From NCBI GenBank assembly GCA_002794465.1, contig MTSL01000219.1:1-64000 (forward strand): DNA of 64,000 nt, read 5' to 3'. The notes under the pieces were generated by a model, which was not told the DNA's origin, did no database searches, and saw nothing but the letters and a program-made list of their open reading frames with translations. Below are positions 51,901-64,000 of this stretch, one piece after another. The position numbers and the translations under genes are program-made. Each line of letters starts with the position of its first letter. Within the stretch, counting starts at the first letter, position 1. The stretch is from Paramicrosporidium saccamoebae. Taxonomy: Eukaryota > Rozellomycota.

Positions 51901-54829
51901 TAAACTGCTCGGCTCGAGTGAATGAAGCTCAACCTGAAGGTTCTTGCATAACACTTCAATCTCAAACTTGAGATTCAACTTCAAGTCGGCAAAATTATAA
52001 AGCTCGGCAAGAAGCTTGAGGATTGCCATTAGCCATGGATTTTCGGGCTGGAATGCACGGCTGTGGATACACTGCTCGGTAACCTTGCACACAAACGGAA
52101 CGATAGCAATGAGCCGATCGCTTGTAAATGCTTCAATTAAGAGCTCCTTCATATTAAGATCTTTGTGCAATATGGGCTGATCACGCGCGAGGGTAAGCCC
52201 ACCCAGCCAAATCCCAAGGTTCTTGAGAAGGGACCGTTCCGATGTGCTGGCTATAATCTTTGAAGAGTGGAGCAAAATGTAGATATTGGAGTAGGTCTGG
52301 CTGAGAACTTGCTGGGTCAGCGTGCTGATTTGAAGGATACCAAGAAGCTCCAGGTATAGTGAATGATAATTAGGTTCCAAACTAGCACGGCGAACTACGA
52401 GATACTGTGCAAGCCAAGCAAAATGAACTTCTTCCAACACCTTTACTAGGTCGTTCGCCTTGTGCTCCAGGTTGTTGATTGACAAATTATTCAATATAAA
52501 AAGGATACGGTCGCGCACTCCTTCAGAAGGTGCGGGGTATTTTTGCTTCTCGGCAGCTTCAATGAGCGGATTCCCAGACTCGGGCGGCACCTGACTGGGT
52601 GGAGGAACAACCACCGGTTGCACGGGAGACGCCGGCGCAGGGGGGGAAATTGGTGGTGTTGATAACGCTGGTGGTGCTTGGCCACCCGAAAGACAGGATC
52701 TGATATAGACATACAATTCAGGGTATACTTGCTGGAGATGAGGTATCTGCATTAAATGAGCACAATATTGAGGCCATTCCGCCAGGCGAGTGTGGAATTG
52801 CATGATTGCCTGCACACCAAATCGAAACAACTTTTGTCCAGGTGGCTTCCGCAGAGCGTCGAGAACGCAGCGCAGAGCAAGTCCCAACGGAACATATGCA
52901 ACGAGCCCGCAATTAATCAGCTGTCCAAATAGAACGGCCGTCAAATTCAACTCGTTATCGGGGTACTTTCCAAAAAAGCGATACTCATCGAAAATGTTGT
53001 GAAGGAAGCACGCAAACACTTGTTGATCACGAATACTGGCAGAGCCTTTCAAACGTCGCAAAACTTCAATAACATCATTTGCTGCCACTTCCCGAGCAAA
53101 AATCCGGTCGAAAAAGTTGTTCACCTCTTCCTCAATATCGGATGCAAAGGTCATCTCGGGAAGACTTCCGTTTTCAATATTGCCGCCCCTCTCAGTCATA
53201 GATATTCCCGAAATCGCTCCAGGGTTTCCTGATTCCTGTGCGCTAAGCCTGTGAATTTCCCGAAACTGCTCGGCAACGTCTGGGGCCATCATTGCGAAAA
53301 CGCCATGAAGCTGTTTGATAAATAATGTGATGACTTCTGGAGACGCTGGCATCCCAGAAACAGGACCAGAAGTGCCGGAGCGCGGACGATTATACTGCAG
53401 TGCAATCTTGTCGGCGATAAAATCCACAGCCGCCCGCAAAAACAAATCTCCCTTGTCTTTGATTGATTCAGCGAGCCATTTTTCAATGTTCAGGTGCTGT
53501 CTCCTCGACGCCAAACAGGCCAAATCCAAGGTGAAAGAGTATGGCTTTGCATCCAATATGATAGGCAGAATTTTCAATTCCTGGGCAACATCTAAAAGTC
53601 TGGAAAGACAGGTAGAGTCTCGACGGTGCATTTCGACCATGCAAAACAGTAGGACATTAGGATTCAACGACCAGACCCGAGGTAAGACAACCGTTGAACT
53701 AGGCTGTCCCAGAATGAAGCCGCATGTTAGCTTTACCAAGATTTCCTTGTTAATTGAATTCCACGTGGGATCCATCGACGCCAAAGCAATGCATAAAAGC
53801 TCGGGACACTGACGAGATGCAAGCTCAAAAATCGGTTTGGCCTCTTCAAAGTTATCAGTATCGATTACTTGAGCGGTGAACTCGAACAGTTCAGCGCAGT
53901 TCCAGGTCTGAGATCCCAAAGTGGCTGCAATGTTGCGAGCAGCCGGCGACAAATTTGTAAAATCTTCAGTAGCAATGACCTTTTTGCCCACGAGCATCGA
54001 AAGATTCAAGATATCGGGGGGGAGAAGCAAGCAATTGAAGATTAGATTCAGCTGCCCTTTGATGTTACTCCATGACTTCATCAGGTGCTTGACTTGGACC
54101 TGGCTGTAAAAATCTTTGGTAATCGCCCGAAGAGCACGAACTAAAAGCTCGGCTCCTCGAGGATCAACAATATTGAAATGCGGCTTGTCTAAGCAGCAGA
54201 TAACAGCATTGATATCTATTTTGGGGAATGATTCGAAGACTGCTGACCCAAATACACTCGTATTCCATGCACCCAATGGGGATCTTGCCAAATTCCCTGG
54301 ATGGTTTGGCTGGCACATGTATATCAATGCGAGGGCGACGGGATTCTCGACCCCACCTTGCAGCATTGGCTTCAACTGTTGCAAAATATCAAGAAACATG
54401 TTCCGGTCACAGCTTTCTGGCCCCAAATCGGCAAGTACTTTGGCAAGATATCCTGGCTCCATGTCAGGAGAATTGGCCGTGAACGAATCCATTCTAGAGT
54501 GACACTCGGCTTGATAATGACTTTCTGTGGCTAACTTTTGAATATCTCTTCGGCTCTCTTCCACCGCTATTTGGATATGCTCTTCAGAAAAGTCGCGCTT
54601 GGCCTACAACCATAATTGAGCACCATTGCCAGCATACCCTAATAATCTCCTTTTCTACCTCTTCGAGACTCAAAGGCGAGTAGTAATAAAGCAAATTTTT
54701 GAAAAAAGTCCCCAAGACAGAAACTGACTCGCGGGAATGTTTCTCCAGTTTGCAATTAGAGCAATCGCAAGTGCGCCTTAAAGGTCGAGCTTGCAGTACC
54801 AGGGTTGTGAAGGGACTAAATCTACTCAA
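48931..54829 (-). CDS. NOT1: CCR4-NOT complex scaffold NOT1 (CNOT1)
   Basis: Main exon 48931-54603 joins an upstream exon ending at 54638 through a 34-nt intron (54604-54637). Over 1950 residues. NOT1 holds the CAF1/CCR4 deadenylases and the NOT2/3/5, CAF40 modules. Visible blocks: N-terminal HEAT region with SRLLDVAQELKILPIILDAKP and LDLACLASRRQHLNIEKWL, the MIF4G/CAF1-binding part (about 52400-51900), a CN9BD-like helical part, and C-terminal NOT1 superfamily domain near 49400 with GRYLVICSVVDQLTFP. The upstream exon has no ATG in frame between 54829 and 54638, so the start is unresolved. It lies within about 20 bases of the divergent Vps54-like gene. A Pro-rich loop occurs near 52560-52680. 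Confidence 0.94.
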
Positions 54830-54846
54830 AATTAAATAGCCTTAAA

Positions 54847-55434
54847 ATGGTCGATGTCACGGCTCGGGCAATTACTAGCGGAAACAAGGTCTTTGAGGAA
54901 TGTCTCGATTGTGGACCATCCAAAATGTTGGACAGAGTAACCTCGTTGGAAGAGCTGGAATGTTTGCTTGAAGAGACATCAAAAGGCCTTGACAGAATTG
55001 AAACGGAGCTTATTGAAGAGGTGAGTGCCAAATCGGACTCATTCTTCGAAGCAATATCAGCAGTAGATAATCTTTCAGATCAGACAGCATCACTCCACAA
55101 CGCCTCAAGGAATCTTTTATTGATTATGAATGATTTACAGGATAAAAATCACGGCGAGATGCAAAAATTGGAGAAACTCGCAGAGGAACAAGAGATTCTA
55201 CTAAAAGCAGAGAGCATCTTAGAGAAGGCCGTTGAGTTTACACAAAGCCAAGGCACTATTCAGGCAATGCTAGACACACATGCTTTCAACGATGCCCTCC
55301 GAATCGTCACAGACAAAATCAAGATAATGGATGAAGATCTCCTTGGTATTAAAGTATTCCAGCCGATTCTAGTAGAGTTGCGTGAAATGAAGGTCGCACT
55401 TGAGAAAATGATAAGGGCAAATGTAATCGACTAG
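54847..55434 (+). CDS. Vps54-like protein reduced to the N-terminal region
   Basis: 195 residues, one exon. The sequence from SAKSDSFFEAISAVDNLSDQ through QSQGTIQAMLDTHAFNDALRIV, then LLGIKVFQPILVELREM and KMIRANVI follows the N-terminal conserved region of Vps54 (human SARSESFFHAM; QTQPTIQLLLSTSEFVGALDLI; LQGVHSFRHLGSQLCELEKLIDKM). Vps54 is a GARP tether subunit for endosome-to-Golgi vesicles. Normal Vps54 is about 900 residues; the whole C-terminal two-thirds is missing and the next gene follows, so this is either a minimal subunit or a gene remnant. The frame is intact and the start ATG is well placed. Confidence 0.75.
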   Translation: MVDVTARAITSGNKVFEECLDCGPSKMLDRVTSLEELECLLEETSKGLDRIETELIEEVSAKSDSFFEAISAVDNLSDQTASLHNASRNLLLIMNDLQDKNHGEMQKLEKLAEEQEILLKAESILEKAVEFTQSQGTIQAMLDTHAFNDALRIVTDKIKIMDEDLLGIKVFQPILVELREMKVALEKMIRANVID

Positions 55435-55577
55435 CCTGTACGGATTAGAGATTTTAATAAAAAATCTTGGCTTCCAACCCCGCGGTTCGCTATGTTACCG
55501 GCAAACATTCATTAGCATATAAACATTATAATGTCGTGTCTATATTGTCCGCTCGATTTTTCCAGGGAGCTGCTGAG

Positions 55578-56592
55578 ATGACTGGCAAGGTGTTTGCCGT
55601 CGTGGATACGAGCTTCATTGTTGATAACGTGCCAATCGTTCGCCAAATTTTGGAGTATCTGAGTTCCTTTACATACACTGCCCGTGTGCACTTGATTGTC
55701 CCGTTTATCGTGGTGCAAGAATTGGACAACCTTAAAGTTGAAGTATGCATTTTTCTCAACTTTTAGAAGCGAAGCGAGTCTAAAGTCAGTCGTGCTGCCT
55801 CGGCTGCTACATCGCTCATACAAGAGTTTCTCAAGCAAGATGGCCATCTTATTTGCCAGACCATGGTAGAGACTTATTTGACAGACGCCTCTTTGCTAAA
55901 GGTACTGCTTACTACTGTTTACACTTTATAGTGCAATGATGATCTTATACTAGACTGCGCTCTATTTTTTGGTCATTCTCGTGCTGCTAAAGTTGTGTTG
56001 CTTACTCGTGATGTTAATTTGACACTGAAAGTTACTATTCATGGGATTGAGTCTGTCCGACAGCTCCCGTCCAGCGCTGCCGAATGTATTGAGACCCTCA
56101 TAGGAGCTGCTGGTGTTATCAGCTCAGACTCAATGATGGTTAACCTGACCGAATTTACGATCTGACTATTAGGATTGGGATCCTTGTTCGGAAGATTCGG
56201 TTGATGGCAAGATGAGGCCCGAATCGCTCGGACCGATGTGTATATTAGGTCGTGTTTATAATTTGGTGGAGTTGTCATCTTTGGAACAGACCATGCGGCA
56301 AACCTTGGACCACAACATTGGTCCTAGCTGGCATTCGTTGCTCCGCGCACCTTGTTCTCCGTGGAAGGCGTCCTTTATGATTCAAACACTAGATCGATAT
56401 TGGAGCCCTTGTTTTTTCAATCTTTTCTCCAGATCAAGTCGGAACTTGGTATCTTCTTGCGCAAATTTTGTGTCAAGTCCACAGCTAGATGTCCAATCCG
56501 TACAAGATTTTGCAAAAAGGTTGAGAAGGCTTCTTCTACTTGTAAATGTGGATATCTCAATGCAGCTAACCACAGTTCCTGGGCTATTTTAG
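55578..56592 (+). CDS. Swt1-like PIN-domain endoribonuclease
   Basis: Exons 55578-55736, 55767-55901, 55932-56138 and 56173-56592 (introns 30, 30 and 34 nt) give 306 residues. PIN domain: VFAVVDTSFIVDN (first Asp), HLIVPFIVVQELDNLK (Glu), SRAASAATSLIQEFL, CNDDLILDCALFF (Asp) and VVLLTRDVNLTLKV (Asp), then HGIES. The four acidic residues bind metal in active PIN nucleases. The order and the NLK/SR.A segment match Swt1, the nuclear mRNP quality-control endonuclease. The C-terminal WHSLL..P.SPW..S...  helix region also fits Swt1, whose middle WW-like part is absent. The start is ATG at 55578; earlier frames lack one. Its end overlaps the pantothenate kinase end by nine bases. Confidence 0.82.
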
Positions 56593-57716
56593 ATGCCTAT
56601 TCATGCTAATTGCTGCCCCCACCGATCCGACGAATGTTGACGATTTAATGAAAGCAACCTTCACCGACCCTCCAGACCAGTATTGTAGCGCCTCTTGTAA
56701 AATTCCCTGAGCCGTGTCTAAATCAAGATCAGCCACATTTGAATATACATACCATTACCATCGACAAATCCTCCTGCCAGAAGGATGCGCTGTACGTTAT
56801 GAAGTTGAGAATTCAGAAAGGATATATGGGCCAGATTATTACAAATCATCAGCATGAGACTATAAACCAAGTCCTCTGGCTTACAATTTGGTGGAATGCT
56901 ACTCGACAATCCTGCTTTGCCGAAAGAACTGGCAGGAACAGTAGCTTTTAATCCGCAATTAGAATAGTCAGAACCGTAAATATCGCCCACGAGTAAATCA
57001 ACCCCTTGGCTTGAGCCTCGTGCAGCTAGCTCTAGTAGTTCTTTAAAATCCGACACTCCGGCCAACAATGCAGCCATCCCTCGGAATGTTCCACCACCAA
57101 GGGAGGTACCAGACACCCGTCTATATACCTCGGCCGATTCCACTTTGACTATGCTTACCCCTGACCCAATATTCATCAAAATAAACGGATATTCCATCTC
57201 AGAATCGTGCAGAGCTACCGCACCAAGCACCAAGGCCTCCATTTCATCAATTATTTGGTAGTTACACGGCAAGTAGTTGTCCATCTCTCTTGAAAGTCGA
57301 TACGATCCTCCTCCCGTTGCACTTATGGTTAATTCTGCATCATGGGCCACCAGTTGTTTCAAAAATATCAAGGCATCGTCGTATCTTTCCGTGCTGAATA
57401 TTTTGTGATTCCATTGACAATTCCGACATTCGGAAATTTTGAAAAGCGACCCACCGATATCAATGCCAATAAAGTGATGCTTGCGCTCATTGTCAATACT
57501 TTCCGACTCACTGGGAGTATGCTTCATATTAACGCTAATTGGTTTCTGGTTTATTTTTGAGCATAGCGCTGCAGTCGACGCCCTATATATTCCATGGCTA
57601 GTAGTAACACGAGTAGTAATCATGTCCCTCTTGGCGACTAATTTATGCAGCAGCAAATACAAAGCATTATCAAGATCTGGCTGTGATAAGCAACTGTGCC
57701 TCTTGCCGGCGTCCAT
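56584..57716 (-). CDS. Pantothenate kinase (eukaryotic type II)
   Basis: Exon 1 runs from 57716 (first plausible ATG; others 57 and 100 residues downstream) to 56753, and exon 2 is 56584-56717; the intron is 35 nt. Phosphorylates vitamin B5 in the first step of CoA synthesis. ASKHA fold: HHFIGIDIGGSLFKI (phosphate 1), ATGGGSYRLSREM, DEMEALVLG (catalytic Glu), LMNIGSGVSIVKVES, GTSLGGGTFRGM, a GSDYSNCGL stretch and ILLAGGFVDGN. The second exon ends FVGSVGAAISM, the usual C-terminal signature. The lengthy N-terminus before FIGIDIGG is not conserved. Confidence 0.93.
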
Positions 57717-57904
57717 TTTATGTGAGTGATATCGCCCATAGTGCCCGTTTCTTATTGACCTAAAATAATTAGACTGCAAGGCCGATACTTTTGAAGAGGC
57801 TTCTGTTGTCTGGTCAAAGCAAAGCGTTGTATTCTCGCTGAATTATTAACTTGTTGTATTGTAGTCGACTCTAAGTAAGACTACAACAACCCGCAAGGGA
57901 AATA

Positions 57905-58422
57905 ATGCCCAGAAAAAAATCAAAAAAAGTATACTGCGGGATCTGCTAACTTTCAAGATCAGCTTGATTTGGACCGGCATTGTGGAGTAATTATTGCACC
58001 TTCTGGTGTGCCATGCATGCGTTCCCTTACTTGTAAATCTCATGCGGCTGCGTCGAAACGAGCAGTAATTGGCCGGTCAAGGGAATTTGACACTCTGCTG
58101 TCTGATTATTTGGTGAACAACCCGTCGAAGGCAGTGAGTACTCTATTGGTACTTTCCGTCATCCTCTCTAGATTTATCAAAGAATTCGGAAAAAGTGATG
58201 ACAGCGGTAGCCAGTTCCATGACCGGAACAACTGTCGCCGCATTTGACATCACTTGTCCGCTGGATAAACCTTTCATGAAATACACTGTTTCTCCCCCTA
58301 GCGCATCACATCATGCTTGGCTTTGCCGCAGCGTGAAGATATGGGTGTCTGAGCCCTTGAGGCTTTTTTCTCTTTCACGCAAGACCCAATCGGAGTCGAT
58401 TGGACAAATAAAGCAGTCTTAA
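57905..58422 (+). CDS. Sgf73/ataxin-7-like SCA7-domain protein
   Basis: Exons 57905-57928, 57963-58148 and 58183-58422, introns 34 and 34 nt, 149 residues. Starts MPRKKSKK, then LDLDRHCGVI, GVPCMRSLTCKSHAAASKRAVIGRSREFDTLL, the SCA7 zinc-binding domain (C-x9-10-C-x5-C-x2-H). In yeast and animals this domain anchors the SAGA deubiquitinase module to nucleosomes. The protein is far shorter than Sgf73 (657 residues) and lacks the N-terminal DUB-contact helix, so it may be a minimal form or a missed upstream exon exists. The third exon boundary is the least certain. Confidence 0.78.
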
Positions 58423-58476
58423 TGTTTGTTGACAGTCTCTAAGCGACTTTTTGCGACGGTCTCCTCACTACCTGCC

Positions 58477-59355
58477 ATGAGATCGTTAATATGCGTGAGT
58501 CTCGTGTCGTCTCTTTTTTTGGTGTCCGAAGCCGTGGTGTCAACCTGCCTCTCTGAAGGCCAAATTGCAATCAGCTTCGATGGTGGCCCAAGTCCTACAA
58601 CCCCTTTTCTTCTTGAAGAACTTAAGAAGAACAACGTCAGCGCACTCTTCAACATAGACTCTGAAAAACTTACTCTTGGTGGCACAGCAGCTATGATGAA
58701 TGGGATATATAAAGACGGCCATGTTCTGGGACTGATGCTTAGTCAAAGTTTGGACTTGAATTCAATGTCCAATGATGGTCTTCGGGCGACTGTGCAGAGA
58801 CGAGCTGGTGAATTTTTTAACGCATTCGGGAAATGGCCGCTATTTTTGCGAGTACCTGCTGACCTATCAAGCGAAAAGCAACAGTACCTCGAATCCGGTG
58901 GGTATCTGATTACCAATCCTGGGCTTGATCTATCCAAAGTGTGGAGCGGAAATTGCGAGGTTAGATTTAATGCCTCCGTTGGAAAGTCATTGACCTCGGC
59001 CTCTAGCTCTCTTATCCTCTCCATGGCTGATACGGAGACTGGCTGTGCCGTCTCTGAAGATCTTAAAATGATACAGACTGCTAGGTTTTATGGATTTACT
59101 CCCGTTCGCATGGATAAATGTATAAACTTGGAGTCCCCTTATCGTCGCAATCCGTCAGAGGTCTCAGATGTTCACTTTTCGTTCTTCGATCCTGCTCCAG
59201 CTCCAACTAATGTGTCCTCAGTGGTGACAGATGATGCAAACATTGGGAAAGCAGCAATCAACTCCAACTCTTCTAAATCCAGGTCATATCCGAGTCTGAC
59301 TTTACTGGGCTCATTTTTGATACTGACACTCTGTATATTAGTTTCGAATCTTTGA
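58477..59355 (+). CDS. CE4 polysaccharide-deacetylase-like protein, GPI-type, active site lost
   Basis: 292 residues from the ATG at 58477. Signal peptide MRSLICVSLVSSLFLVSEA; the C-terminus is a Ser-rich stretch then a hydrophobic tail (LLGSFLILTLCILVSNL) with nothing after it, as for a GPI-anchored protein. The fold begins QIAISFDGGPSP..TPFLLEEL: the family's TFDDGP motif has kept the first Asp but the second, a metal ligand, is Gly. The second metal motif (H-T/S-x-x-H after GHEIG) is replaced by GLMLSQSLDL with no His. R-x-P-x-G..  region is RVPADL. So the chitin/peptidoglycan deacetylase fold is kept while catalysis is probably lost. Role could be carbohydrate binding in the cell or spore wall. 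Confidence 0.85.
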   Translation: MRSLICVSLVSSLFLVSEAVVSTCLSEGQIAISFDGGPSPTTPFLLEELKKNNVSALFNIDSEKLTLGGTAAMMNGIYKDGHVLGLMLSQSLDLNSMSNDGLRATVQRRAGEFFNAFGKWPLFLRVPADLSSEKQQYLESGGYLITNPGLDLSKVWSGNCEVRFNASVGKSLTSASSSLILSMADTETGCAVSEDLKMIQTARFYGFTPVRMDKCINLESPYRRNPSEVSDVHFSFFDPAPAPTNVSSVVTDDANIGKAAINSNSSKSRSYPSLTLLGSFLILTLCILVSNL

Positions 59356-59581
59356 GATTATTGAGCCGAATAATCAATTAAAACACAATAATTTGCAAAT
59401 CATGTTCCACTCGGTCATGAGCTAGTTGTTTTAACTATCAAAGATAATATAGCACCATTCTGTGTCGCAAATCTCTAGCTGATAATATTCAGAGTACGCA
59501 GGACCACAGCTAGCTAAAATTTACGTACTCTTCGGCATGTGCGACGACGATTTTAATTAATAATGGTACAGCATGGCATTT

Positions 59582-60115
59582 TCACCCCGAGCGACTAAAA
59601 ATGTTTTTGATAACATCCTCATCTTCAATTAGTTCAGAGGATTCGCACTAAAATCAAGAAATTCCACCAAGCTACTGAATATTGTAAAAGGTCTTTGATT
59701 TCTTCGGGAGTAGCTGGGCCTGCCTCAAAGTCCTCGCCTACATCCAAAAGGGATATCTAATATTCGGAACCTGCATCAACTAAATTACCGAGATTGAAGC
59801 ATTCACCTTCGAATCGGTAAGCAGCAAGGATGTAGTTGCTTGGTGCAAACTCTCTGCACCGCACGATGCACTTCCAATTTTTACAATCCCGTCGCCTTCC
59901 TAAGAACGTCAAACCCGTATTACCAGCATACTAATAATATGGAAAGTGATAGTGTGAATTGCTCTCGCGAAAACTGTGTATTGTCTATCGGAAAGACCTC
60001 ATTCCACAATACACGGTAGTTGTACACCAAGGAACTAACAAACCAAAATGGAATGCTTCAAAGCTACCTTGCTGTTCTGCCTCTCATCGATGGCTTTCCC
60101 TGACAAGAACATGTC
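59582..60115 (-). CDS. Unrecognised spliced gene, 3' exons supported
   Basis: Last exons linked by frame: 59771-59899, 59676-59737 and 59582-59647, with introns of 33 nt (59738-59770) and 28 nt (59648-59675). A 32-nt intron (59900-59931) lies before them. The joined C-terminus reads KNWKCIVRCREFAPSNY, AAYRFEGECFNLGNLVDAG, EDFEAGPATPEEIKDLLQYS and ends IKNIFSRSG. Without splicing the frame is stopped twice, which supports the introns. Sequence upstream to about 60115 contains ATG-led pieces (MDMFLSGKAIDERQNSK) but I could not join them in frame. No family recognised. Confidence 0.45.
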
Positions 60116-60238
60116 CATTTGCAAAAAAAAGATCCCGATACCAACGGCAAATTGTTCAGTTCAATAATTTTCAACTGAAGCATATATCTCTATATTATAT
60201 TATTTTAATGTGTACACATAAATAAATCAGGAAGATGA

Positions 60239-64000
<3,762 letters not shown>

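Noticed and set aside
56718-57779. Full 353-codon frame as the pantothenate kinase start and stop
   Set aside because: The first codon is TTG, and the 3' end runs into an intron; splicing at 56718-56752 restores the conserved C-terminus.
58477-59355. Active chitin deacetylase
   Set aside because: The second Asp of motif 1 and the His pair of motif 2 are absent, so activity cannot be assumed from the fold.

Overview
The window is eukaryotic nuclear DNA from a very compact genome. Genes lie on both strands, often tens of bases apart, and most are cut by tiny GT-AG introns. The introns I could place by protein continuity are nearly all 27-40 nt; one in the Sft2 gene is 53 nt. Many carry a CTAAC, CTGAC or TTAAC-like branch site just before the 3' end. 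Gene content points to a fungus: PMT2-type O-mannosyltransferase, Ctk3, Sgf73, alkaline ceramidase, an HXT-like transporter pair and a GPI-type CE4 protein. It also carries genes that yeasts lack (HAUS1/augmin, Twinkle-type helicase, TMEM135, DNAJC12-like). With the compactness, I infer an early-diverging fungus, possibly of the Rozellomycota/Cryptomycota-microsporidia neighbourhood. COX15, mitoribosomal proteins and Twinkle imply a mitochondrion that still has a genome and respires. This placement is inference, not proven by the window.

Layout. 1-2213: 3' part of a PMT2-like gene. 2781-6314 (-): a 1177-residue protein with an N-terminal signal or anchor and a divergent but complete HECT ubiquitin-ligase domain, the most striking gene here. 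6763-8692: eIF4A and a DNAJC12-like J protein. 8796-9287 (-): a secreted repeat protein. 9322-14703: NatC subunit Naa35, a triple-KH RNA-binding protein containing a 178-base assembly gap, HAUS1, TMEM135-like and a CHY zinc-finger protein. 14840-16012 (-): a Pumilio protein in six exons. 16.0-17.3 kb: gene-poor, with hairpins, a tandem array and an LTR/MITE-like element. 17363-18882: Ctk3-like. 18932-22307 (-): two MFS sugar transporters. 22436-24563 (-): TAPT1-like and RidA. 24607-25869: KRR1 and bL33m.

26.0-27.0 kb holds hairpins and an unrecognised spliced gene. 27.1-33.4 kb: a small mitochondrial-type membrane protein, a long Hook-like coiled-coil protein and a SPATA20/YyaL-type thioredoxin-domain protein. 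33.7-36.6 kb (-): OTU deubiquitinase, Sft2 and alkaline ceramidase. An intron-containing tRNA-Tyr sits at 36.8 kb, followed by about 1.3 kb without a confident gene. 38.2-41.2 kb: COX15, uL11 (-) and uL10m. 41.3-46.1 kb: exportin-1 and the Twinkle-like helicase. 46.3-54.8 kb (-): EDC4 and NOT1. 54.8-59.4 kb: short Vps54-like protein, Swt1-like PIN protein, pantothenate kinase (-), Sgf73-like and a CE4 pseudo-deacetylase. 59.6-60.1 kb: an unrecognised spliced gene. 60239-64000 (-): C-terminal half of an ATR/Mec1 kinase running off the window.

Most genes are unlinked housekeeping functions. Loose themes are mRNA fate (eIF4A, KH protein, Pumilio, EDC4, NOT1, Swt1-like), membrane traffic (Sft2, Vps54-like, TAPT1) and ubiquitin biology (HECT protein, OTU). 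Exon boundaries were deduced by eye from reading frame and family conservation; none was checked by alignment or RNA.
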